In this document: positions 35,540 to 44,346 of the stretch, in pieces
Layout: every line of letters starts with the position of its first letter
How positions within the stretch are numbered: the stretch's first letter is position 1
From: Haloarcula pelagica
GTDB lineage: Archaea > Halobacteriota > Halobacteria > Halobacteriales > Haloarculaceae
Length of the DNA stretch: 64,000 nt
Direction: 5' to 3'
Assembly (NCBI RefSeq): GCF_030127105.1
Contig: NZ_CP126162.1
Coordinates: 372,001-436,000, forward strand
Notes under the pieces: generated by a model
Databases searched by the model: none
Told to the model about the DNA's origin: nothing
Seen by the model: the letters and a program-made list of their open reading frames with translations, nothing else
Program-made: the position numbers and the translations under genes

Positions 35540-36838
35540 ATGACCCCAGGTCGCGCAGGTGACGCGGCCCTGATCCCGACCGGGACCGAACTGAAGAGTT
35601 ACGGGATCATGCGCTCGCTCCACCGCCACGGCATCGAGACGGTGGTGGCATCGCCGTATCCGGACCTGCCACATTTCGCCTCGCGGTACTGCTCCGAGCG
35701 GGTCCACCTGGACGCGACGCCGGCCGACCTGCCCGCCTACCGGGACGCGCTCCTCGATATCGCTCGCCGACCGAGCGTGGTGACGGCTTACCCCGTCAGG
35801 GAGTGTGACGTGTTCGTCTTCGCCAAGTACCGGGAGGCCTTCGAGAAGCACCTCTCGCTCGTGACGCCCGACCTCCACACGCTCCGGCGCGCACACGACC
35901 GCCTGGCGCTCGCTCGACACGCCGAGTCGATCGGCGTCCCCGCCCCGGAGACCCGCCTCCTCTCCGAAGTCGAGACCTGGGACTCCTCGGTGGTCGTCAA
36001 GTCCCGGTACAACGTCCTCACGAACGACTACGAGCCGACGTATCCGCCGGACACGCTCGAAGAAGTCAAGCGGGTCTCGCTGCTCGGCCCCGGACAGCGG
36101 CCCGACGCCGAGGCGTTGCGCGAGGCGATGGGCCACGAGCCGATCGTCCAGGCGTTCGTCCCGCAGACGGACAAACACCTCTACTGTGCGCTGTGGGACC
36201 ACGGTGAGCCCCTGGCGACCTATCAGCACCGCCAGATCCGCCAGAACGCCTGGGTCGGCGGCGGCGGCGTCTACCGGGAGTCGGCCTACTCACAGGCCGT
36301 CGAGGACAACGCCTACGACCTGCTCAGCTCGCTCGACTGGCACGGCTACGCCTGCATCGAGTACCTCGAAGACGCCGAGACCGGCGAGTGGAAGTTCATC
36401 GAGATCAACCCCCGCGTCTGGCAGTCGCTCCCGGAGGCCGTCCGCGCCGGTGTGGACTTCCCGTATCACTACTGGCTTCGGGCGACCGACCAACAGGAGC
36501 TGATCGAGGACGACTACGACCTGGGGGTCGCCTGCCACATCGCCTACGGCGAGCTCGCGCACCTCCGGAGTATCCTCACGGACGACTCGCCGTTCGTCGA
36601 GCGCCCGTCGTTCCTCGGGACCCTCCTGGCCGTCGTCTGGAGCTCCGTCCGCCACCCGCGCTTTGACTACATCCGCCGGGACGATCCGAAACTGTTCCTG
36701 AGCGCCTGCCGACAGTTCCTCGAACAGGGCGTCACTGCCAGTCGGACCTACGATTCGGGCAGTGACACGGCCAGCGACGCCGACGAGACCCGCGCTACCG
36801 ACGACCCACCGGTCGAGAGCCGCGTGAAGAACTCGTGA
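35540..36838 (+). CDS. ATP-grasp-fold ligase
   Basis: A 432-residue protein with a Rossmann-like N-terminus (LIPTGTELKSYGIMRSL), a lysine-containing central region (VVVKSRYNVLTNDYEP) and the ATP-grasp C-terminal block EWKFIEINPRVWQSLPEAV with metal-binding Glu and Asn (about 300-312). This is the carboxylate-amine/thiol ligase superfamily, which activates a carboxylate as acyl phosphate. The tail after about 405 is a low-complexity Asp/Thr/Ser stretch. The substrate is unknown. ATG 35540 is preferred; GTG 35534 is possible. Confidence 0.8.
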   Translation: MTPGRAGDAALIPTGTELKSYGIMRSLHRHGIETVVASPYPDLPHFASRYCSERVHLDATPADLPAYRDALLDIARRPSVVTAYPVRECDVFVFAKYREAFEKHLSLVTPDLHTLRRAHDRLALARHAESIGVPAPETRLLSEVETWDSSVVVKSRYNVLTNDYEPTYPPDTLEEVKRVSLLGPGQRPDAEALREAMGHEPIVQAFVPQTDKHLYCALWDHGEPLATYQHRQIRQNAWVGGGGVYRESAYSQAVEDNAYDLLSSLDWHGYACIEYLEDAETGEWKFIEINPRVWQSLPEAVRAGVDFPYHYWLRATDQQELIEDDYDLGVACHIAYGELAHLRSILTDDSPFVERPSFLGTLLAVVWSSVRHPRFDYIRRDDPKLFLSACRQFLEQGVTASRTYDSGSDTASDADETRATDDPPVESRVKNS

Positions 36839-36985
36839 CGGTGGTGTCTCGCTGACCCAGCTCTCCGTATCGACAACGCGAGTGGACCGATCCCGGCGGT
36901 TCGTGCTCGGTCAGTGACTCCGGGTTTCAACCCCAGAAACAGTGGGGGCGCCCTTATCGCCGACTCCCGAGTACAGCGAGCCACG

Positions 36986-37660
36986 ATGCGAAACAGACGA
37001 CAGTCGTCCGTCTCGCGTCTCGGACGCCTCCCACGAGTAGCCGTCGCGAACACGGCGCTCGCGCTCCTCGCGCTCCCGGTGCTGTCGGCGCTGAACCGCT
37101 TCTCGCTGCTCGGTCTGGGGCGGCTCGATCAGATCGCTGTCCAGTGGGTGATCGCCGCTGCCGTCGTCGGTATCGCGGTCGGTATCGAAGACCGGTCGCT
37201 CGCCGAGATCGGCTTCCGGCGACCGGCCTGGCGGGACCTGGGCTACCTGCTCCTGACTGCGGTGGCGGCGCTGCTCGTGTTCGCCGGCACGGATCCGCTC
37301 GTCTCGGCGACGGGGCTACCTGTCGCGGACGACGCCGGAACGATGGCGGTCTCGGCCGGCATCGGGGTCGCACTCCTCGGCGCGCTGACGACCGGTGTCG
37401 TCGAGGAAGTCCTCTTCCGGGGCTACCCGCTGGAGCGACTGCTGGACTACTCGGAACGCCCCTTCGTCGCCGGGGGACTCACCTGGGGCGTGTTCACGGT
37501 CGCCCACGTGGCGGTCTGGCCACTCGGCAATCTCGTCCAGATCGCCGCCGTGGCGGCGCTGTTCACCGTGGTGTACCTCCGGCGGCGGACGCTCGTCCCC
37601 GTGATCGGCGCCCACGTCCTCGTCTGGGGGCTCTCGGTTCTGGGGCAGGTATACGGTTGA
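36986..37660 (+). CDS. CPBP-family intramembrane metalloprotease
   Basis: A 224-residue membrane protein with about six helices and the ABI/CPBP (Rce1-like) motifs: EEVLFRGYPLERLL (about 138-151) with the catalytic Glu pair and Arg, FTVAHVAVWP (about 170-179) with a metal-binding His, and a third His in GAHVLVWG (about 209-216) where the usual Asn/Asp partner is replaced. The enzymes cleave within membranes or process prenylated proteins; substrates in archaea are unknown. Confidence 0.85.
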   Translation: MRNRRQSSVSRLGRLPRVAVANTALALLALPVLSALNRFSLLGLGRLDQIAVQWVIAAAVVGIAVGIEDRSLAEIGFRRPAWRDLGYLLLTAVAALLVFAGTDPLVSATGLPVADDAGTMAVSAGIGVALLGALTTGVVEEVLFRGYPLERLLDYSERPFVAGGLTWGVFTVAHVAVWPLGNLVQIAAVAALFTVVYLRRRTLVPVIGAHVLVWGLSVLGQVYG

Positions 37661-37711
37661 GCGAAGCGCGAAGCACCCGGATTTATCAGGCGATCACGCC
37701 CTCGGTCCGCT

Positions 37712-37954
37712 ATGCGCGACCGGATCGAGTCGTTCTTCTACACGCACATGTACGGCGAGTACGAGTCGGTCACCCGGCCGCTGTGGCTCTACGGGCACGT
37801 CGCCATCCTGCTCGCGACAGCGCTTGCCGGCTACACCGCCGCTCGCGGTGCCTACGTGGCGACGTTGTTGCTGGTACCGTTCCCGCTCGTGTACCTGTAC
37901 AAGCGTTACGAGAAGGCCAGAACCTACACCGTTCACGCGGACACGCCCGACTGA
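37712..37954 (+). CDS. small two-helix membrane protein
   Basis: An 80-residue protein with aromatic N-terminus (ESFFYTHMYGEYESV), two hydrophobic segments (about 25-44 and 46-60) and a charged tail (KRYEKARTYTVHADTPD). No motif recognised. It lies 51 bases after the CPBP gene on the same strand and may be co-transcribed. Confidence 0.6.
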   Translation: MRDRIESFFYTHMYGEYESVTRPLWLYGHVAILLATALAGYTAARGAYVATLLLVPFPLVYLYKRYEKARTYTVHADTPD

Positions 37955-37961
37955 GCGCCGG

Positions 37962-39182
37962 TCACCCCGGCAGGGTCGTACCGGCGACCTGCCGGCGGCG
38001 GAGCCGTCGGACTACCGCGTCCGGGACGGCCCTGATCGCGGCGTTGCGCAGGCGGCACTTGACAGTCGACTGCATCGTCCCCAGTCGGCCGAGGCGGTTC
38101 GACTCCCGGCGCACCCGGTCGGCACGGGACCGCCGGGCGCGCTGGTACTGGTCGGCGGCCGCCGCGGGAGTCCCGCAGGTCGCCACGGCGTCCGCGAGCG
38201 CGGGGCCGTCCTCGATCGACTGTGCGGCCCCCTGGGCGGCAAACGGGAGCATCGCGTGGGCGGCGTCGCCGGCGAGGACGACCCGTCCCCGCGACCAGGT
38301 CGGCAGCGACGGGAGGTCTTCGAGGGCCGAGACGACGATGTCCTCGGGGTTCAGGGCGTCCAGCGCCGCCGGGATCGGTCGCGGGTAGCCCGCCAGCCGC
38401 TCCCGGAGTGCCGCCGCGGCCGCACTCGGCGGTGCCTCCGGACCGGTGAGCCGCTCGGGGACGGTCGCGAACAGGTAGAAGCGGTCCCCGTCGATCGGTG
38501 CCCCGCCGGCGTAGACGCCGTCGCCCCAGACCTCGAACCCGGAGGCCCGGTAGGCCGACGGCAGGTCGACCGACACCAGCGCCCGGTAGGCCACGGCGTC
38601 GATTGCTCTGGGCGTGACGCCGGGTGCCACCGCCTCACGGACCGTCGAGTGAATGCCGTCGGCACCGATCAAGAGGTCCGGCGTGATTGTCGTCCCGTCG
38701 TCGAACCGCGCCCGCGGCGGGTCGGTACTCGACACAGCGACACAGTCCATGTCGGTCCGGACTTCGACCGACAGCGCGTCCAGGAGGATCTGCTGGAGGT
38801 CGGCCCGGTGGACGGCGACGAACCCGTACCCGAACCGCTCGCGTTCGACCGCGTCCAGATCGAACCGGGTCATGAACGACCCGCTCGTCGACCGCAGGCC
38901 GCCCCCGACCAGCGGGACCCCGGCTTCCCGGATGCGGTCGGCGAGTCCCAGGCGATCGAAGACGAGCATGGCGTTCGTCTGGAGGAGGATGCCCGCGCCG
39001 ACCGGCCGGTACGCCGACGCGGCCTCGTACACCGTCGGTGAGAGCCCCCGCTGTTCCAGGGCGACGGCGGTCGTGAGGCCGCAGATGCCGCCGCCGACGA
39101 TGGCGATATCCCGCGGCGGGTCCCGATCGCCAGCGGTCCCGTCCGTTCCAGTCGTGCCGTCGTGTGGTCGCGCTCCCGTCAT
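37962..39182 (-). CDS. FAD-dependent monooxygenase (group A type)
   Basis: A 406-residue flavoprotein from ATG 39182 (another ATG at 39209 adds nine residues). It has the FAD dinucleotide motif AIVGGGICGLTTAVALEQRG near residue 25, a mid-protein LIGADGIHSTVR (DG motif) and the second FAD motif VVLAGDAAHAMLPFAAQGAAQSIEDG (GD motif). This matches 4-hydroxybenzoate/salicylate-hydroxylase-like enzymes, which add one oxygen atom to aromatic or terpenoid substrates with NAD(P)H. The substrate is unknown. Confidence 0.9.
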   Translation of the reverse strand: MTGARPHDGTTGTDGTAGDRDPPRDIAIVGGGICGLTTAVALEQRGLSPTVYEAASAYRPVGAGILLQTNAMLVFDRLGLADRIREAGVPLVGGGLRSTSGSFMTRFDLDAVERERFGYGFVAVHRADLQQILLDALSVEVRTDMDCVAVSSTDPPRARFDDGTTITPDLLIGADGIHSTVREAVAPGVTPRAIDAVAYRALVSVDLPSAYRASGFEVWGDGVYAGGAPIDGDRFYLFATVPERLTGPEAPPSAAAAALRERLAGYPRPIPAALDALNPEDIVVSALEDLPSLPTWSRGRVVLAGDAAHAMLPFAAQGAAQSIEDGPALADAVATCGTPAAAADQYQRARRSRADRVRRESNRLGRLGTMQSTVKCRLRNAAIRAVPDAVVRRLRRRQVAGTTLPG

Positions 39183-39266
39183 ACCGTCAGATAGGCCCCC
39201 ACGCCCCACCGGTGTTCCGTGGGTTATTCACGACGCTTTAAGTCGGCCGCCGCGCTGGGTCGTCGT

Positions 39267-39923
39267 ATGCGGTATCTCACGGTCGAGCTGTCGCCGGCCG
39301 ACGGCGGCGGGTTCCACCCGCTCGGGGAGCGACTGACCGCCGAACCCTCGATCCAGCGGGACGCGATCCACCACGTCGAACTGCTGGACGACGGGACTGT
39401 CCTGACCCTCGCCGAGGGCAGCGGCGACCGCGAGCGCTACGAGGCGATCATGGCGGACTCGCCCGCCGTCGACGAGTTTCTGGTCTCGGGCGAGCAGCGC
39501 TGGATGGCGGTCAGTCGGTTCGAGCCGTCGGCGGCGGTCCGCGAGATTCTGACCTGGCGCCGGCAGTCCGATGTCGTCGTCGAGACGCCGATCCGGTTTC
39601 GCGACGACGGCGGCCAGCGACTCACACTACTCGGCGACGACGCGGCGTTCAAAGCGCTGTTCGAGTCGGTGACGGGGCTCGATTCCGTCGCCGTCGAGGT
39701 CGTCGCGACCGGCGAGTACGACCCCGAGGCCGAGCGGTTCACTCGCTCGCTGACCGCCCAGCAGGAGACGGTGCTGGCGGCCGCCGTCGAGGTGGGCTAC
39801 TACCGTGCGCCACGGGAGGCGACCCAGAGCGAGGTCGCCGAGGCGGTCGGACTCGCACCGTCGACCGTGGGCACCCATCTCCGGAAGATCGAGGAACGGG
39901 TGTTCGGGGCGCTCACCCGGTGA
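39267..39923 (+). CDS. bacterio-opsin-activator-type HTH regulator
   Basis: A 218-residue protein with the haloarchaeal HTH_10 domain at the C-terminus (about 155-215): LTAQQETVLAAAVEVGYYRAPREATQSEVAEAVGLAPSTVGTHL is split by a conserved loop, and ends in a recognition helix with KIEERVFG. The N-terminal 150 residues form a beta-rich bacterio-opsin activator-like sensor region. It is a DNA-binding activator of unknown target. It is divergent from the FAD monooxygenase gene (84-bp gap), which could be its target. Confidence 0.88.
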   Translation: MRYLTVELSPADGGGFHPLGERLTAEPSIQRDAIHHVELLDDGTVLTLAEGSGDRERYEAIMADSPAVDEFLVSGEQRWMAVSRFEPSAAVREILTWRRQSDVVVETPIRFRDDGGQRLTLLGDDAAFKALFESVTGLDSVAVEVVATGEYDPEAERFTRSLTAQQETVLAAAVEVGYYRAPREATQSEVAEAVGLAPSTVGTHLRKIEERVFGALTR

Positions 39924-40019
39924 GACGCCGGGTCGGGCTGTCGCCACTGTGGCAGGCCACCGAGTCGTCCGACTCGATCACGCGGGCCGCCCGCGGAGCG
40001 GACCGGTGTCGTGACCCGC

Positions 40020-42278
40020 TCACTCGCGGTCGTCGGCACGCGCTGCGCGGCGGCTCGCCCACAGCGCCGCGGCCAGGATGGTAACCACCGCGACGAGCGG
40101 CCCAGGGCCAGGCCCGTCGGCGTTCGTCGTGGTCGCCGGCATCGCCGTCGGTATCGGGGTCTCGGTAGCCGACTGTGTCGGCGTCGGTGTCGCGGTCGCA
40201 GTCGGCGTGGCCGTCGGCGTTGCGGTGGCGGTCGGTGTCGGCTCGGCCGGCGTGGGCGTCGGCGTCGTTGCCGGGACGATCTCGCCCTCGACAGTCGCCA
40301 GGGTCCCGCCCGTGTCGCGGACGCTCGCCTCGAAGCGCTGGCCGACTTCTGCCCCGGAGAAGTCGTGTCTGGTCGCCCAGGTGCCCTCGTCGGTGACCGT
40401 GGCGGTCGTCGTCTGTGTGATCGTCCGGCCGGTGGTCGTTCGGGTCCGGACCAGCAGCGTCGACCCGGGTGCGAGGTTGGTCGTTCCGGTCAGTTCGACG
40501 CCCGCGACCGGCTGGGCGGTGAGTCCCTCGTCGCTGTCTCGGAACGACGCCTCGCGGTCGACGAACTCGAAACTGGTCGTCAGCGTCTCCTCGCCCCCGG
40601 GGGCGAGATACGGATAGCCGGTGTGGGACGGCTGCGTGCGCTTGACGCTGTACCGCTCGACATCCTCGTCGACACCGGTCAGCGTGAACGTCGCCTCGTA
40701 CACCTGGCCCGCCTCCAGTTCGCGGGTCGTCCGGACCCGTTCGGTATCGATCGCGGCGAAGAGGATGTTCTCCCGCTCGTCGAGTGCGAGCGCCGTCCCC
40801 GGGCCGTCGAGATCGAACTCGATCGGCTCGCGGTTGGCCGAGCCGTCCGCCTGTTCGACGGTCAGATTGATCCCCTCGGCGTCGTTTTCGACGACGCCCT
40901 CGATCCCACCGTCGTGTTCGGTCAGCAGGTGGCCGTAGACGCCCGAGACCTCGACCGCGACGACGACGCGGTCGCCGAGCGCGATCGTTCCGTCTCGGGG
41001 CAACGCCCGGAAGGTCGCGACACCGCCGCTCCCGGCCGCTCCCGCCGACGCGGCCCGGGACTCGATGCGCCGGAGCCGTGGCGATCCCAGGGTCAGTGCG
41101 GCCTCGTCACGGTCGTCACGGATGTTCAGTCTGTTGCCGGACCGCCGGATGTCGGTGGTCGAGGCCGCGACGATCGGGTAGTCGGTCGCGTCAAGCGGGG
41201 CGTCGAGGCCGCCGCTGACGCCGATCCCGCTCCGCAGTTCCCCGAGTGTCTCTCCACTCGCGAGGTCGTCGGATCGCCGGAGAGCGTCGGCGCTGTCTCG
41301 GTTCGCGACCGCCCGATACGGCCTGATGTCCGACGGGACGCCCGGATCGGACGGGTCCAGTCCCATGTACCGGGTGTTCAGCCTGACGCTCACGCGCCCG
41401 TCGCCGCTCCCGTCGGTCACCTCTACCACGTCGAGGAAGTTGCTGTCGTGGTCGCCGACGACGAGATACGCCGTCTCGGCGTTGTCGATACTGACGTTCA
41501 CCAGGGCCACGTCACCCTGTTGTTCGGTGACGACCGTGCGTTCGAACTCCACGTCGGCACGGCTCAACCCGACCGAGACGGTCGCGGTCGCCGTGACGTT
41601 CGTGTCGACGACTTCGGCCTGGAAAGTGTAGGTGTCCGGGTCGATGTCGGTGAATCTGGCCCGGAGCGGTTCGTCGTTCGCCACGTCGAGCAGTATCTCG
41701 TCGTCGCGCTCGCGGTCGTCGTAGCTGTCGGCGAAGTCGTCCTCGTCGAAGATCCGTTCGAGGTCCTCGAACTGCAGTCCGCCCGCCGAGACCGCCACGG
41801 TGTAGCTCCCGCGGTTGGAGAGCAGTTCCAGGTCGGCGCTCCGGCCGGCGCCGACCGATCGGGTCGACCACCGGGCCCGGAAGTCCTGTTCGACGACTTC
41901 GAACACCTGCTCGCGCTCGGCGGTGATCCCCGGGCCACGGAGGAAGTACCGCCCGTCGAGTGTCTCCGTCGACAGCGTCAGTGTACCGTTCGCGTCGCTC
42001 CCGCGAGCGACCGCGAAGGCGCTTGAGTCACTGCCGGTGATCCGGCGAAGTTCGTACCGCTCGCCGGGGTCCAGGCCGGTCACCGCCAGGCGTTGGCCCT
42101 GCCAGAACAGGCCCTCGTCCAGATCGGTGTACGGTACGGTGTCGTCGGCTACCTGCAGGGCCGTTCCGCTCTCTCCGACGATGGCGGCGCTCCCAGAAAC
42201 GGCGATCGTACTCGGTGCGACTGCGAGGAGGACGGCGACCGCGATTGTGGCTGTCCGGCGGGTCGGTTTCGATGCCAT
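40020..42278 (-). CDS. surface protein with signal peptide and PGF-CTERM-like anchor
   Basis: A 752-residue exported protein. It begins with a Sec-type signal (MASKPTRRTATIAVAVLLAV, cleavage near 30). The body (30-665) is a series of beta-rich segments; a central block LGELRSGIGVSGGLDA and the BGTF-type opening resemble haloarchaeal S-layer-like surface glycoproteins. A Thr/Pro-rich stalk (about 665-715) precedes PGPGP, one helix (VVTILAAALWASRR) and a basic end, i.e. a PGF-CTERM-like tail processed by archaeosortase A and lipid anchored. It likely coats the cell surface; its ligand is unknown. Confidence 0.8.
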   Translation of the reverse strand: MASKPTRRTATIAVAVLLAVAPSTIAVSGSAAIVGESGTALQVADDTVPYTDLDEGLFWQGQRLAVTGLDPGERYELRRITGSDSSAFAVARGSDANGTLTLSTETLDGRYFLRGPGITAEREQVFEVVEQDFRARWSTRSVGAGRSADLELLSNRGSYTVAVSAGGLQFEDLERIFDEDDFADSYDDRERDDEILLDVANDEPLRARFTDIDPDTYTFQAEVVDTNVTATATVSVGLSRADVEFERTVVTEQQGDVALVNVSIDNAETAYLVVGDHDSNFLDVVEVTDGSGDGRVSVRLNTRYMGLDPSDPGVPSDIRPYRAVANRDSADALRRSDDLASGETLGELRSGIGVSGGLDAPLDATDYPIVAASTTDIRRSGNRLNIRDDRDEAALTLGSPRLRRIESRAASAGAAGSGGVATFRALPRDGTIALGDRVVVAVEVSGVYGHLLTEHDGGIEGVVENDAEGINLTVEQADGSANREPIEFDLDGPGTALALDERENILFAAIDTERVRTTRELEAGQVYEATFTLTGVDEDVERYSVKRTQPSHTGYPYLAPGGEETLTTSFEFVDREASFRDSDEGLTAQPVAGVELTGTTNLAPGSTLLVRTRTTTGRTITQTTTATVTDEGTWATRHDFSGAEVGQRFEASVRDTGGTLATVEGEIVPATTPTPTPAEPTPTATATPTATPTATATPTPTQSATETPIPTAMPATTTNADGPGPGPLVAVVTILAAALWASRRAARADDRE

Positions 42279-42404
42279 CTGGGGATCACTTACTGCCGAT
42301 TTACAAGGCGCGGGCCATAATAATGGTTGCTAAACTGAAGGGTAATGGCGGCGTACCCGCCGTCGGCCTGTTCGGGAGGGTGCACCGCTCCGGCCGGCCG
42401 TCGG

Positions 42405-42920
42405 TCACGTCGGTTCACCGGGACCGCCCAGGGCGACGAAGACGGCCCCTTTCATCCCGAGTGACTGGTGTGGGCTACAGTAGTAGCGATAGACCCCTGG
42501 CCTCTCGACGGTCCACTCGAACGTGTAGCCGGCCTGGTCGATGGGGCGGCCACTCGTGAACACCCCGCTGGTCGAGACGCAGTTGTGGGTCCCGCCCCGT
42601 CCGGTCCAGGTCCAGACGACCGTCGTCCCGGGCGAGACTGCCACCGCTGCTGGCCCGTAGTAGTAGTAGCCGTTGGCGCCCTGGACCCCCACGGAGACGC
42701 CGGTCGTCTCCTGGCCGCGCGCGTCGACGGTCCCCCGGTAGTTGCTGACGTTCTCGAACCAGCCCTGGTAGTTGGGTTCCGTCGGAACGTACGTCTCGTC
42801 GCCGTCGTCGTCGGGATCCCCTCGACAGCCGGCGACCGCGGTGCTCCCGACCGCCAGGCTCACACCCAGCGCGCGGAGGAACGACCGCCGCCCGCCGCCA
42901 GCGTTGGTCGTCGGCGCCAC
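42405..42920 (-). CDS. halocyanin-type blue-copper lipoprotein
   Basis: A 171-residue exported cupredoxin. It has a twin-arginine N-terminus (GRRSFLRALGVSLAVG), a lipobox ending VAGC, then a plastocyanin-like domain (about 45-165). Type 1 copper ligands are His in GGTHNCVS, then Cys, His and Met in YYCSPHQSLGMKGAV. Unlike the other halocyanins, the residue after the ligand His-Asn is Cys, not Val. It would carry electrons at the outer membrane face. It lies 6 bases downstream of the DUF7475-like gene and is probably in one operon with it. Confidence 0.92.
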   Translation of the reverse strand: MAPTTNAGGGRRSFLRALGVSLAVGSTAVAGCRGDPDDDGDETYVPTEPNYQGWFENVSNYRGTVDARGQETTGVSVGVQGANGYYYYGPAAVAVSPGTTVVWTWTGRGGTHNCVSTSGVFTSGRPIDQAGYTFEWTVERPGVYRYYCSPHQSLGMKGAVFVALGGPGEPT

Positions 42921-42926
42921 GGCGGA

Positions 42927-43334
42927 TTACTGTCTCACCAGCGCATCCTCGTTCAGGAACAGGTACACCAACAGCAGGATCAGCAACACCTGGACCGGCT
43001 TGTCGACGAGCGCGATGCTCATGTCCGGCATTCCCTGTGCGGCCCAGAGAACGATCTGGCCCGCAGTGAACGGGATGCCGAGGAGGTACAGGAGCCGACG
43101 ATAGAGGTTCAACAGGAGCGCGACGATCGCTCCGAAGAAGACGAGGGCGGCGAACAGGAACGCCGGGAACCCCTGTTCGAGGTACAGGTACAGGTGAATC
43201 CCGCCCGTGATCGCCGCGAGGCCGCCCGCGAGCCAGTGCGCCCAGCTCATCCTCCCCGTGTCGAAGCCGACTTCGCCCCGCTCGAAGATGCCGTACCGCT
43301 GTGCAATTCCCATCAGTCGTTCGATACGAGCCAC
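42927..43334 (-). CDS. four-helix membrane protein, DUF7475-like (paralogue)
   Basis: A 135-residue membrane protein with about four helices, paralogous to 892-1278 (shared PFTAGQIVLW block). It is first in an operon with a halocyanin, which hints at a link with membrane electron transfer or copper, but no metal-binding residue is conserved between the two copies, so this is only context. Confidence 0.75.
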   Translation of the reverse strand: MARIERLMGIAQRYGIFERGEVGFDTGRMSWAHWLAGGLAAITGGIHLYLYLEQGFPAFLFAALVFFGAIVALLLNLYRRLLYLLGIPFTAGQIVLWAAQGMPDMSIALVDKPVQVLLILLLVYLFLNEDALVRQ

Positions 43335-43402
43335 GGACGGACTTTGCTATACGCCACTTATCGGGCATACGAGCCGCTTATCGTTCCGGTAGGGTCGAAC
43401 AG

Positions 43403-44020
43403 TCACAGCCGGCGCAGACCGGCGAAGTACGCGGGCGTCGCTCCCCACCGCCGCTCGAACGCCGTCTCGAACGCGAAGGCCAGTTCCCACTCGCCGGTCG
43501 ACTCGAACCGGTCACGGAGTTCCGCGGGCGTGATCCCGTAGCTGCTGCGACCGACCTGTCGCGCGTCGCCGAGGACGCAGTAGTAGCCGCCGCGCCGGAC
43601 GACGCCGCTCAGTTCGTCCACGAGGCGGTCCCGCTCGCGGTCGCCCAGGACGTGCAACATCGCGGAGTCGACGGCGGTCCGGAAGCTGAGTCCCGCGTCC
43701 CGGAGCCGCCAGAGGCCGAGCGCGTCGAGGACGAGGAACTGTGCGGGAATCCGTCGCCACCGCGCCTTCTCGCGGGCCTGCGTGATCGCCAACTGGGAGA
43801 GGTCGATCCCCAGCACGTCGTACCCCTGCCGGGCGAGAAACAGTGCGAGTTCGCCGGTGCCACAGCCCAGATCCAGGACCGGACTCCGCACGTAGCCGGC
43901 CTCGACGAGCGCGACGAACGGCCGCTGGGGGCGGCCGATGTCCCAGTTGGGCACGCCCGTGTACGCGGCGTCGTAGACGTGCGTCAGCGGGTTCTGTGGC
44001 GGTGGGCCGAGCTTACGCAT
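43403..44020 (-). CDS. class I SAM-dependent methyltransferase
   Basis: A 205-residue methyltransferase from ATG 44020. Motif I VLDLGCGTGELALFLA (about 48-63), strand 2 end LGIDLSQLAI (about 70-79) and motif IV FRTAVDSAMLHVLGD (about 113-127) are all present. The remaining part resembles thiopurine or small-molecule methyltransferases, which suggests detoxification of a small nucleophile, but this is inference. Confidence 0.87.
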   Translation of the reverse strand: MRKLGPPPQNPLTHVYDAAYTGVPNWDIGRPQRPFVALVEAGYVRSPVLDLGCGTGELALFLARQGYDVLGIDLSQLAITQAREKARWRRIPAQFLVLDALGLWRLRDAGLSFRTAVDSAMLHVLGDRERDRLVDELSGVVRRGGYYCVLGDARQVGRSSYGITPAELRDRFESTGEWELAFAFETAFERRWGATPAYFAGLRRL

Positions 44021-44346
44021 CCGCGGACGGCGCCTCCCGGACGGACATACCCGACAGTTCGTCCGCTCGTGTCGTAGTAGTTCGTGTCCGACACCGGAGC
44101 TTCTGCCGCCCGTTCCGGTATCACCTTTCGTGTCACTCACGTCGCGGACCGCGACCGCCGGTGCCCTCATGGCCGGCGTGCTCGGGTTGCTCCTGGCCGT
44201 CGCTGTTCTCGGCCTCGCACCCGTCGGCCAGTCGCTCGCCGCGGCGCTCCTGAGTCCCCCGGTGAGGGCGGTGCGGGACCGATACGGGCGGCCGCTGTCC
44301 GTCCGGGCGACGTTTATTGTCATCGGCGCTAAACCACTCACGTACC
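44021..44346. other. 326-bp intergenic region before the UspA gene
   Basis: The region between divergent genes holds CGTTTATTGT at 44311-44320, a TATA-like box about 28-35 nt before ATG 44347, which fits a leaderless UspA transcript. A GTG-initiated frame from 44130 would encode one hydrophobic helix but runs on into UspA coding DNA in another frame, so I do not annotate it as a gene. Nothing else is seen. Confidence 0.4.

Noticed and set aside
40060-40260. GTCGGCGT-type DNA repeats near 40140-40260
   Set aside because: They encode the Thr/Pro stalk of the surface protein and need no other explanation.
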